From contig JBHIDJ010000074.1 of the NCBI GenBank assembly GCA_046760105.1, positions 1 to 15,344 of the forward strand: a stretch of DNA of 15,344 bases, written 5' to 3'. The DNA is from JBHIDJ01 sp046760105. GTDB lineage: Bacteria > Pseudomonadota > Gammaproteobacteria > Acidiferrobacterales > SPGG2. Positions within the stretch are counted from its first letter, which is position 1. Each line of letters starts with the position of its first letter. A program made the translations under genes and the position numbers. Below are positions 1 to 6,792 of the stretch, piece by piece. The notes under the pieces are model-generated. The model ran no database searches. It was not told the origin of the DNA and saw only the letters and a list, made by a program, of their open reading frames with translations.

Positions 1-165
1 GGCGGGCCATCGCGGTTGCTGGCCATGTGTGAGAAATAACTGGGCCACTCGCTTGGTGGGTACGTCAGGGATGGTACCTGCGGTCCGTCCGCGTCTGTTC
101 CACCATCATTTTACTGATAGCAGCCTGGCGGATAGTTGAGCGGGTGCTTGGCGTCTAGCCTGTCG
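1..165. other. No recognisable gene
   Basis: I see no supportable gene in this stretch. The plus strand is open in one frame to a TGA at about position 30 and in another to about position 138, so either could be the tail of a gene that starts outside the window, but neither tail has a recognisable sequence. The only minus-strand ATG that stays open to the left edge is at 26-24, with no ribosome binding site. Transcription of the SDR-HEAT operon would end here, but no strong terminator is visible. Confidence 0.4.
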
Positions 166-1689
166 TCATTCCGAAAGCAGATGCACACTGTGCGCGGCCG
201 CTTCGCGGACGGCAGCAATTTCGTCATGTCGTGCGACACGTCGTAGCGTCTCAAGTGCGCGTACTTCGCCGAGGTAACCCAAGCTCAAAGCTGCCTGCTT
301 GCGCACTTCGGCAGTGGTGTCGGAGAGCAGTTGCCTCAGCGGCTCCACCGCCTTGTCGTCGCCCAAACGACCGAGCACGGAAGCCGTCGTCCAACGCACC
401 TCAGCAACGGGGTCAGCAAGTGAACCCAGCAGTTTGTCAGTGGTGTCGGCGAACCCTAGCACGCCCAGCGAGCGCGCAGCGACGGCACGTAACCGGAAGT
501 CAGCATCACCGAGTCCTGCCGGGCCCGCGAGTACCGCAGCCGCCTCACGAGAGCCTGTATAGCCTAACCCGTAGAACGCGATTCGGCGTTGCCGATAAAA
601 CCCGTCCGCCAGCTTCAAGGCCGTGGCAGAGTCTCGCGGTATCTCTCGCGGGCGCGCCGCCTGTAGCAATGCTGGCAAGGCTCGCGGTGCGTCAAGATCA
701 GCAAGTGCGCGCAACGCGGCGACCTGCAAACTGAGATCGCTCAGCGCCGCCAGCGGATCTGCCAACAGCTCACCAGTTGATTGTTTTTCTAGTCGCCTCG
801 CAATCTTCAGCGAGACCGCGCCGATGGGGGTCGCTGCTTCCGGGCGGCCGAGTTCATGCAGACTTCGGACAGCAAAATAGCGCACAGCCGGTACGTCGTC
901 CGCCAACATATCGACCAACGTAGGGTAAGCATCGCCATCACGGATGGCGCCGAGTGCGATGACAATCTCCGTGCGCAGTTGCGCGTTATCAGTCTCTGCC
1001 AACAACTTGGTGAGTGGCCTCGTCGCTGCGCGCGGCCGTAGTTCCCTGAGCGCGTGCACGAACATGATACGTTCGCTATCACTGTCCGTAGCCACAAGCG
1101 CTCTTAACAAGGGTTCGCTGGCTGCTTTCGACCCTGTTTGACCAAGCGCGCGGATCGCGCGTTGACGCAGGTTACGATTGCCGTCGCCTTCTACTAGTGT
1201 CGTAAGCGCGGCCACCGCGGCTTCGTGCGAGAAGTTGCCCAGCGCCTCGACCACACGGGTTTTCACGAGCAAAGAATCATCTTCGCGAAGTGCCGTCAGC
1301 AGACGTGGCAACGTGCTGGTTTCACTAAGCATCCCGAGCGCGGTGACACAATCGCTACGCAGTTCCTCTCGTGGTTCTTTACTTAGACAGGCCGTTAATG
1401 CTGGAACACCACGCCCGTCACCCAACCGGCCGAGCGCAAGATACAGTTCGCTTCGTACATGCGGGTTCTTCTCCGGCTTCGCGAGACGCGCGAGGATTGG
1501 CTCGAGCGCCTCGCGCTGACCGCGAAACCCCAAAGATTCCGCCGCTCGGCGCCGTGTCTCCGGGGCCGCGAAGTCCAACGCCTTCACGAGTGCGTCGAAA
1601 GGAATCGCACCGTGCTCCCAGCCGTTAGCGTGTGTTTGCGCCACAATCGCACTTGACGCTAACAATATGAAGATGATTCTTGTCACCAC
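166..1689 (-). CDS. Exported HEAT-repeat protein
   Basis: A 507-residue protein built almost entirely of HEAT/PBS-lyase-like repeats of about 31 residues, a helical-hairpin solenoid normally used for protein-protein contacts. Repeat signatures such as 'VRxxAAxxLGxLGD' recur from about residue 40 to the C-terminus, around a dozen or more copies. The N-terminus (about 22 residues, hydrophobic core IIFILLASSAIVA, then QTHANG) is a signal peptide, so it probably acts in the periplasm. No catalytic domain is visible. The reading starts at GTG 1689, but the adjacent in-frame GTG at 1686 overlaps the TGA of the upstream dehydrogenase gene as GTGA, the classic translational-coupling arrangement, and may be the true start. 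It therefore reads as the second gene of a two-gene operon. Its partner protein cannot be inferred. Confidence 0.85.
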   Translation of the reverse strand: MVTRIIFILLASSAIVAQTHANGWEHGAIPFDALVKALDFAAPETRRRAAESLGFRGQREALEPILARLAKPEKNPHVRSELYLALGRLGDGRGVPALTACLSKEPREELRSDCVTALGMLSETSTLPRLLTALREDDSLLVKTRVVEALGNFSHEAAVAALTTLVEGDGNRNLRQRAIRALGQTGSKAASEPLLRALVATDSDSERIMFVHALRELRPRAATRPLTKLLAETDNAQLRTEIVIALGAIRDGDAYPTLVDMLADDVPAVRYFAVRSLHELGRPEAATPIGAVSLKIARRLEKQSTGELLADPLAALSDLSLQVAALRALADLDAPRALPALLQAARPREIPRDSATALKLADGFYRQRRIAFYGLGYTGSREAAAVLAGPAGLGDADFRLRAVAARSLGVLGFADTTDKLLGSLADPVAEVRWTTASVLGRLGDDKAVEPLRQLLSDTTAEVRKQAALSLGYLGEVRALETLRRVARHDEIAAVREAAAHSVHLLSE

Positions 1690-2381
1690 GGAATAATCGA
1701 TCCGTCGAAATTGAAGAACTTTCCGCTGTCCGCCAGCGAGATTTGCTGTAAAACCGTGCGTATCCCCGTTACGCTCTGCTTGACGGTTATCAGAGCGCTC
1801 GGACCTCCCATATCTGTCTGTACCCAGCCAGGGTGCAGCACGACAACGGTAATGCCGCGATCGTTCAAATCAATAGCGGCGTTTTTCGCAACTGCGTTTA
1901 ACGCGGCCTTCGAAGACCGATAAACATAACTGCCACCCGACGTATTGTCCCCGATGCTACCCATCCTGCTCGTGAGGTTCGCGAAGACCTTACGTTCGCT
2001 CGCCGCAACGGCATCAACGAACGCCTCCATCATCTTCAGCGGCGCGATGGTGTTCACGCGAAAAGTCTCGAGCCATGCGCTCTCGTCCATATCCCCGAAC
2101 GGCACGCCTTTCTGGAGATAGATTCCGGCAACATTAATAAGAATATCGATCGGAGTGTCCCCGACCGCAGCCACCATCGCTTGAATTTGCTTGGCATCAG
2201 TGACATCCAGTGGATGCACGCTGACCTTTCCGCCTGAGCGGGCTGTGATTTGACTTAACTCCTTGGCGTTCTCGGGATCGCGACAGCATGCAAATACGTT
2301 CCAACCATCTTCACCATACTGGCGGACCAACTCCAGCCCGATACCACGATTAGCGCCGGTTATTAGCGTCGTATTACTCAT
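1683..2381 (-). CDS. SDR family NAD(P)-dependent oxidoreductase
   Basis: A 232-residue classical short-chain dehydrogenase/reductase, a Rossmann-fold cytoplasmic enzyme that oxidises or reduces an alcohol/carbonyl with NAD(P). Visible landmarks are the cofactor loop TGANRGIG (residues 8-15), the NAG-type motif as NVAG (83-86), the catalytic Ser in TSRMGS (138) and the YRSSK motif with Tyr154 and Lys158. The C-terminal GKFFNFDGSIIPW ending resembles the CsgA-like / sniffer-type SDR group, whose substrates are mostly unknown. The ATG at 2381 has a good ribosome binding site (AGGGAGA) upstream. The gene overlaps the start of the HEAT-repeat gene, so the two are likely cotranscribed. The substrate cannot be read from sequence. 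Confidence 0.92.
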   Translation of the reverse strand: MSNTTLITGANRGIGLELVRQYGEDGWNVFACCRDPENAKELSQITARSGGKVSVHPLDVTDAKQIQAMVAAVGDTPIDILINVAGIYLQKGVPFGDMDESAWLETFRVNTIAPLKMMEAFVDAVAASERKVFANLTSRMGSIGDNTSGGSYVYRSSKAALNAVAKNAAIDLNDRGITVVVLHPGWVQTDMGGPSALITVKQSVTGIRTVLQQISLADSGKFFNFDGSIIPW

Positions 2382-2599
2382 GATGTCTCCCTAGAACTTT
2401 CCGTAAACTCCTATGATACCCGGGACCGGTTGTTTATCGCTCGGTGTGATTCCACTTATTCAAAACTTGAGATGCCAGCGCTCATGGAATACCAACACCG
2501 GTAACGCCTACGTCTATTTCTTTGAATTTAAATGTTAAATCGGATCACTTCGCGCTGGCGGGGATGACAAAAGCGGTTGATAGGCGATGAGCCCACGTC
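2382..2599. other. Intergenic region with possible dispersed-repeat remnant
   Basis: Between the SDR start and the DUF72 stop there is no ORF with coding features. The stretch at about 2550-2568 (CGCGCTGGCGGGGATGAC) resembles the conserved core of short dispersed intergenic repeats found in many proteobacterial genomes, but only one copy occurs here and no paired arm is seen. Any SDR operon promoter should lie in the left half of this gap. No convincing -35/-10 pair was found. Confidence 0.3.
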
Positions 2600-3394
2600 T
2601 CAAAAGCTCGTCTCGCGTTTGTGTTTATAGCGCCGTGTTTCCGCAAGCTTCAGGAAACGTCTTGCATCTTCCGCCATGTTCATATTATTGAACAAACAAT
2701 AGGTGCCATCCTCACACCAATCCCACAACTTATTTAGATCCACATCGCTATAGCGATACCGATAACCGGTTACGCCATGGAGACGGAAATAGTGCCGCAT
2801 GCGTGGCAACCGTGGGTGCTTGAACGGATCAATGATGGGAAGTAGATCAAATTCGGCACATAATCCCGCGAATGTCTTGTGTGGCCACGCGCCGCGCGGC
2901 TCCCAAGCGAGGCGGATTACGCCTGCATCGGCCCGGGCTCGAGTGAGGAAACGACGCAGATTTGCCACGTGACCGGGCTCGGGCGTGAAAGACGCCGGAC
3001 ACTGGAAGACGATCACGCTGGCAGCTAAACGCCGGGCGGCCTCCAATGTCACACGCCATGCTTCCGCTACCTCATCCGTTGGGCGGAACGCACCATAACG
3101 ATCCCAGCTGTTCTTCGGCAGCGGCTGCCGCAACCGACGGTAGGTGGGGCTGCTAGGCGTGTGGGTAATGAGCTGCCACGCCTTTAGGGTAAACTCGAAC
3201 CCTGGAGGCGCCTCCTTGAGCCAGCGGCTTAGGGTTTCAGTTCGCGGAGGTTGATAGAAGGTTTGCTGTACCTCGACTAGACTGAAATCAGCGAAATACG
3301 TTTGCCGGGCCATTGAGAAGCCGCAGCACCCTACTCTAGATATTGGCGCGCTTTTGCATGACGATGCACACATTTTCACGCCGAAATAACCCAT
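2600..3394 (-). CDS. DUF72 domain-containing protein
   Basis: A 264-residue protein of the DUF72 (YecE-like) family, TIM-barrel proteins of unknown biochemical role. Diagnostic parts are the N-terminal RVGCCGFSMARQTYFADF segment (the family's IGxxG start of the barrel), VEVQQTFYQPP, the EFTLKAWQLITH strand, VIVFQCPASF, a barrel strand near LAWEPRGAW, and the C-terminal YCLFNNMNMAEDARRFL motif. The open frame extends upstream to 3484, into the divergent cis-prenyltransferase gene, so I chose ATG 3394; ATG 3373 is also possible and neither has a clear ribosome binding site. The VEVQQTFYQPP/TLKAWQLITH form belongs to a distinct DUF72 subgroup rather than the E. coli YecE type (inference from memory of the family). 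Confidence 0.88.
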   Translation of the reverse strand: MGYFGVKMCASSCKSAPISRVGCCGFSMARQTYFADFSLVEVQQTFYQPPRTETLSRWLKEAPPGFEFTLKAWQLITHTPSSPTYRRLRQPLPKNSWDRYGAFRPTDEVAEAWRVTLEAARRLAASVIVFQCPASFTPEPGHVANLRRFLTRARADAGVIRLAWEPRGAWPHKTFAGLCAEFDLLPIIDPFKHPRLPRMRHYFRLHGVTGYRYRYSDVDLNKLWDWCEDGTYCLFNNMNMAEDARRFLKLAETRRYKHKRETSF

Positions 3395-3406
3395 TTTCAG
3401 TCGCTT

Positions 3407-4279
3407 ATGTTTAGATCGATTACAACTCGGCACAAGACTTGCATGCCTACACGTCAGAAAACCGTTCCCCAGGGGAAGCTCCAAGCCCCATGGTGGGCAA
3501 GTCGCACCGTGAAGGGAATTCTATACAAGCTCTATGAACGCAGGCTCCTGGCCGACGTCTCGCAGCGGCCGTTGCCACAACACCTCGGATTAATACAGGA
3601 TGGGCACCGGCGTTACGCCCGCACGCGGCAGTTGTCAGATCTCAAAGAGGGCTACAACCTCGGCGCCGCCAAGACCAAAGAAGTCCTCCACTGGTGCGTG
3701 GGGCTCGGCATCAAGCAGATCACTCTCTGGTGGCTGTCAACCGAGAATCTGGCGCGCGATCCCGACGATGTCGCCGCGGTCCTGAGCGTGATCGAAGAGA
3801 AGCTGGACGAATGGATTCAGAGCGGGCTAACGGAGCGACTGGGGATTCAGATCCGGCCCATCGGCAAGCTGGATCTGCTGCCGGCCTCGGCGGTCGAGGC
3901 GCTTAAGCGCGCTGAATCGGCCACGCAGACTCACAGTCGTATCCAGCTAAACGTGGGCGTCGGCTACGGCGGACGTCAGGAGATCGTCGACGCGGTCAAA
4001 GGCTATCTCGAGGACAGCTTCGCGCAAGGCCATTCTGCGGCAGACATCCTCGATGGCTTCTCGCCTGACGTCGTGGATAACTACCTCTACACAAACGGCC
4101 CTGATCCCGACCTCATCATCCGTACGTCTGGAGAGCTACGCCTGTCAGGCTTTATGCTCTGGCAGAGCGCCTTTAGCGAGTTTTACTTCTGCGACGTCTA
4201 TTGGCCAGAATTCAGAAAGATCGATTTCCTCCGCGCCATTCGCAGCTACCAGCAGCGACAGCGAAGGTTTGGCAAATAA
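3407..4279 (+). CDS. Cis-prenyltransferase (undecaprenyl diphosphate synthase family)
   Basis: A 290-residue member of the UppS/Z-isoprenyl diphosphate synthase family, which adds isopentenyl diphosphate units in cis to an allylic diphosphate to make lipid carriers or shorter Z-prenyl chains. The order of motifs is complete: Asp65 in QDGHRRYA (usually MDGNGRWA), STENLAR (111-117, usually S-x-ENW-x-R), NVGVGYGGRQEI (182-193), and IRTSGELRLSGFMLWQ (238-253) followed by SEFYFCDVYWPEF. The catalytic/Mg-binding Asp and the RTSGE-RLS phosphate-binding residues are present. Asn is replaced by His in the first motif and Trp by Leu in the second, so this is probably not the housekeeping UppS. ATG 3407 lies 12 bp from the divergent DUF72 start; ATG 3443 is an alternative. 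Neither has a clear ribosome binding site, and conservation begins only at about residue 37 (GILYKLYERRLL). Confidence 0.9.
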   Translation: MFRSITTRHKTCMPTRQKTVPQGKLQAPWWASRTVKGILYKLYERRLLADVSQRPLPQHLGLIQDGHRRYARTRQLSDLKEGYNLGAAKTKEVLHWCVGLGIKQITLWWLSTENLARDPDDVAAVLSVIEEKLDEWIQSGLTERLGIQIRPIGKLDLLPASAVEALKRAESATQTHSRIQLNVGVGYGGRQEIVDAVKGYLEDSFAQGHSAADILDGFSPDVVDNYLYTNGPDPDLIIRTSGELRLSGFMLWQSAFSEFYFCDVYWPEFRKIDFLRAIRSYQQRQRRFGK

Positions 4280-4334
4280 GCAAACCCAGTTTCTTATCGT
4301 GCAACGCGCTAACGCTTGTATTATTTTTGTTATC

Positions 4335-5336
4335 TCACTCCAGGGTCTCGAAGCTAATAATTTGGATATCGACTTTTTCTACGAGATCTGAAGTATAGAT
4401 CTCCAGTGCGCCGCCCACCCTTTTTGCAAGTCCGGCAGGAATGATGCCGGAGTAACGCCGGGATTGGGCGTGTACCGGCTGCCCATCACCATCAAGAAAA
4501 GCCACCATGTAATAGATTTCTTTCACAGGCTGATGTAGTCGGTTACGCAGCGAGAACGAGTAATATCGCCCCTTAACGCCGTAGCGGTCCCAAGTGAAGT
4601 GTGTGCCGGCGAGCGCGTCCGTGGCTTTTGCGACGAGATCGCCATTGGCCGACTCGCGTTTGGCGTAGCGCACGTTGGCGGACAGCGGCCTTGCGCGCAT
4701 CATGTTTGATAGCAGCGCTTTCAAATAAGAAACCGGTACCGCGAAGTTGAGATTCTGTCCACCGCCGTGCGTGGCCAGCGCGATACCGATCACCTCGCCC
4801 TTAGCGTTGAGTACCGGGCCGCCGCTGCTTCCGCGTGAAACAGGGGCCGTGATTTGTAAAAGCGAGCGAGCACCCGCTTCGCGTATGCCACTAACAATCC
4901 CTTGCGAGAAGGTGCCTTCAAATCCTTTTGGGTTACCGACGGCGTAGATCGGGTCACCGACGGCAACTTTTTCGCCATCCCCAAGCGGCAGCGCAGGTGC
5001 CCTCGCGCCCGGAGCCGTCAACAGCACGAGATCATTGGTGCGGTCGACGCCGACTATTCCCCCGATTGGGAATTTCTTCTTGTAGCCGACGTGCTTGTAG
5101 TAACCCTTATGTGCGCCTTCTATTACATGCAGGCCGGCGGCAATCACGCCGTCACCGGCAAAAAAGCCGCTTCCCAGTGCTACGCGCTGCCCATTCCTGT
5201 CTTCCATATCCAGGAGGATCACCGACGGCAAGGTGTTTTGAACAATCGCTCGTGTGGATTGTGCGAAGCTTGCCGGTGAGACTAGAGACGCAAGGATGGC
5301 GCTGAACGCCAGAACAGATGCTGAGGCCCTAACCAT
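4335..5336 (-). CDS. Exported trypsin-like serine protease, no PDZ
   Basis: A 333-residue protein with a signal peptide (residues 1-25, cut after SFA) and a trypsin-2/S1C-type protease domain (about 28-210). The triad is His70 in AAGLHVIEG, Asp102 in TNDLVLL and Ser171 in SRGSSGGPV, with a typical YAVGNPKGFEGTFSQGIVSG loop between. It is shorter than DegP/DegQ and has no PDZ domain. Instead about 110 C-terminal residues contain a beta-rich segment (YYSFSLRNRLHQPVKEIYYMVAFLDGDGQPV) that resembles an FxLYD-like beta-sandwich (inference). The frame is open upstream to 5471, but ATG 5336 has a strong ribosome binding site (AAAGGAG, 8-nt spacer) and starts a proper signal peptide. It probably acts in periplasmic protein processing or quality control. 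It is convergent with the cis-prenyltransferase gene, 55 bp apart. Confidence 0.9.
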   Translation of the reverse strand: MVRASASVLAFSAILASLVSPASFAQSTRAIVQNTLPSVILLDMEDRNGQRVALGSGFFAGDGVIAAGLHVIEGAHKGYYKHVGYKKKFPIGGIVGVDRTNDLVLLTAPGARAPALPLGDGEKVAVGDPIYAVGNPKGFEGTFSQGIVSGIREAGARSLLQITAPVSRGSSGGPVLNAKGEVIGIALATHGGGQNLNFAVPVSYLKALLSNMMRARPLSANVRYAKRESANGDLVAKATDALAGTHFTWDRYGVKGRYYSFSLRNRLHQPVKEIYYMVAFLDGDGQPVHAQSRRYSGIIPAGLAKRVGGALEIYTSDLVEKVDIQIISFETLE

Positions 5337-5392
5337 GACAACGCTCCTTTGGCCCGCGTGCTCCCCCATCCGCGGAACCATGTTTTTGGTCC

Positions 5393-5411
5393 GCATTGCC
5401 GCAAGCAATGC
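5393..5411. repeat. Inverted repeat in protease leader
   Basis: GCATTGC and GCAATGC form a perfect 7-bp stem around the 5-nt loop CGCAA. It lies about 57-75 bp upstream of the protease ATG, so it could be a leader hairpin or an operator. Confidence 0.45.
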
Positions 5412-5482
5412 CATAGTACGTCGCCCAAACCACTCCTGGTCTGGACCCTGGCCGAGATTAGTATCTAACACTATCCGCTACT

Positions 5483-5500
5483 TCTGGAAAAAGTTCCAGA
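5483..5500. promoter_or_regulatory. 18-bp palindrome, possible operator
   Basis: TCTGGAAAAAGTTCCAGA is a perfect 7+4+7 inverted repeat, about 150 bp upstream of the protease start. Read on the minus strand it contains GGAACTT, the -35 consensus of RpoE-type envelope-stress sigma factors, in the right direction for the protease. No good matching -10 element follows at 16-17 bp, so it may equally be a dimeric repressor site. Confidence 0.4.
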
Positions 5501-5860
5501 GCCGTTTGTCTGATAGCGTTAAAGGCACTAAAGGCTGTCGGGTCTCTCGCCCTGCCGATCCAAGGCCCAAGATCGGTAAACACGGCGAAATATCGCTTGC
5601 CGCACGGTGCGCGAACGCGATCAGGAGGGTCAGCCAGTACGCAGCTTAAAGCCTGCACGGGTTGCGTTTACTGGCCGTGTGGGAATTGGCCCTGCACTTA
5701 TTGTGTGTTTGTCCGGAGGGCGTAGTTCTCGTTAGTATGCGACGCGTCTTAATGAGGCCAGGCCAAGCATCAGGTGCCTAATCTTATTTGTCATTCTGTC
5801 ACCTCTTTGCAGCGGAATACCAACCCCTGCCACGCTACCGATTACTACTTCATGCGATAT

Positions 5861-6553
5861 TCACGATTCTTCAATGATCTTCCAGTATTGATCGCGAATA
5901 ATGTACAGCGTTCGTCTTCCAAAAAAACCGCGAGGTTTTAATTGTAGCTCTTCGGAGACTTTTTGATTGTATTCTCTCTGAAATACCTCCAGCGCGCGAT
6001 TGGTTGAGACTTGTTCACCATCCAGATTACCCCGAAAGGCGTTGATCGCCTGAAGCGCCGATTGTATCAGCTGAAAGACTTCCCTGTCGTAACCCTCGGC
6101 TATCTTGGTGTTAATGGCACCGCCGGATTTCGATATCTCTCGCTCTAGCCTTAAGAATACGAAGTCGGAGCTTCCCTTGAACTCGTCATACTCATCCGTA
6201 CTTTTCTTCATTGCTTTGATGGTATTTTCCACTTGGTCCTTGGACATCGCCGCATCCCAAACGCCAGGCAAATCAGAAGAAATTAGCGCGTTCGCTATTT
6301 CGGCTTTCAGTTTATTCACATCCTCTTGAGTCGGCCTTTCGTCCAGTTTCTTTCTTAGGACGCGAATCTGCGATTTCATAACAGCAATCTCTGAATGCAG
6401 CTCCTGATTTGCTTGACCGATATACAGTCCAAAAAAATTAACCGGATGACCGACGGAGATTGCATACGTAATTACCGCAGCGACCAAAATCAATGCGATT
6501 GCAATCAGAATCGTTAAGGTCTTCGGACCTAGTTTACTAACAAACTGCCACAT
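5861..6553 (-). CDS. Membrane-anchored coiled-coil protein, unknown function
   Basis: A 230-residue protein I do not recognise. It has one transmembrane helix (about residues 13-33, LTILIAIALILVAAVITYAI), preceded by a short Lys-containing N-terminus. A heptad-like charged helix follows at about 46-90 (ELHSEIAVMKSQIRVLRKKLDE...VNKLKAEI), then further helical sequence. The last 50 residues (ALEVFQREYNQKV...PRGFFGRRTLYIIRDQYWKII) look like a degenerate peptidoglycan-binding fold, in which 'FQ...G..G..T...' is the usual core; this is inference. It is probably a bitopic inner-membrane protein with a periplasmic C-terminus. ATG 6553 has AGGA with a 5-nt spacer upstream. It lies 239 bp downstream of the orphan ParA gene on the same strand, with a hairpin between them. 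Confidence 0.8.
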   Translation of the reverse strand: MWQFVSKLGPKTLTILIAIALILVAAVITYAISVGHPVNFFGLYIGQANQELHSEIAVMKSQIRVLRKKLDERPTQEDVNKLKAEIANALISSDLPGVWDAAMSKDQVENTIKAMKKSTDEYDEFKGSSDFVFLRLEREISKSGGAINTKIAEGYDREVFQLIQSALQAINAFRGNLDGEQVSTNRALEVFQREYNQKVSEELQLKPRGFFGRRTLYIIRDQYWKIIEES

Positions 6554-6685
6554 CCCTGTCCTAGGTGTCCTTGTGTCACATCACAGCGGTAGATCCTTAC
6601 TGATGACGCGCACGAACGTGTGTGTGGGAAGAAACAACAAAAATAAATGGTAGGACGTAGTATTGCTTCGGACAAACTATCCTAC

Positions 6686-6735
6686 GCGTATTTCGCGGCA
6701 GGGGCAAGCGCGGCGCGAATACGCACGTTTTTTTT
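6686..6735 (+). terminator. Intrinsic terminator on the plus strand
   Basis: Left arm GCGTATT-(T)-CGCG (6686-6697) pairs with CGCGAATACGC (6714-6724), an 11-bp stem with one bulged base and a 16-nt loop, followed after ACG by a run of eight T (6728-6735). This is a textbook Rho-independent terminator for plus-strand transcription, yet both flanking genes are on the minus strand. On the minus strand the T-run becomes an A-run before the stem, and no U-tract follows. Confidence 0.65.
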
Positions 6736-6792
6736 GTGACTTCTGCGACCTTATGTACAACCCGAAAACAAACGGCTAGAAATCGACCGACA

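Larger units (their letters stand above)
5337..5860. other. 524-bp gene-poor region upstream of the protease
   Basis: No gene is supported in this stretch. It contains the protease leader and two inverted repeats described separately (5393-5411 and 5483-5500). A minus-strand GTG-initiated frame of 66 codons (5658-5458) has no ribosome binding site and matches nothing I know. The right part (about 5660-5860) shows no promoter or terminator that I would defend. Confidence 0.4.

Noticed and set aside
4902..5305. Plus-strand frames of about 125 codons
   Set aside because: They are antisense to the protease, which has a complete catalytic triad and a strong ribosome binding site.
5458..5658. A 66-codon minus-strand frame starting at GTG
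   Set aside because: It has no ribosome binding site, no recognisable domain and no supporting context. It might be a small gene or a remnant, but I cannot support it.
6572..6585. TGTG-T-CACA-TCACA, resembling a CRP site upstream of the membrane protein gene
   Set aside because: The half-sites are 4 bp apart instead of 6, and the site is too close to the start codon to be a normal activator site.
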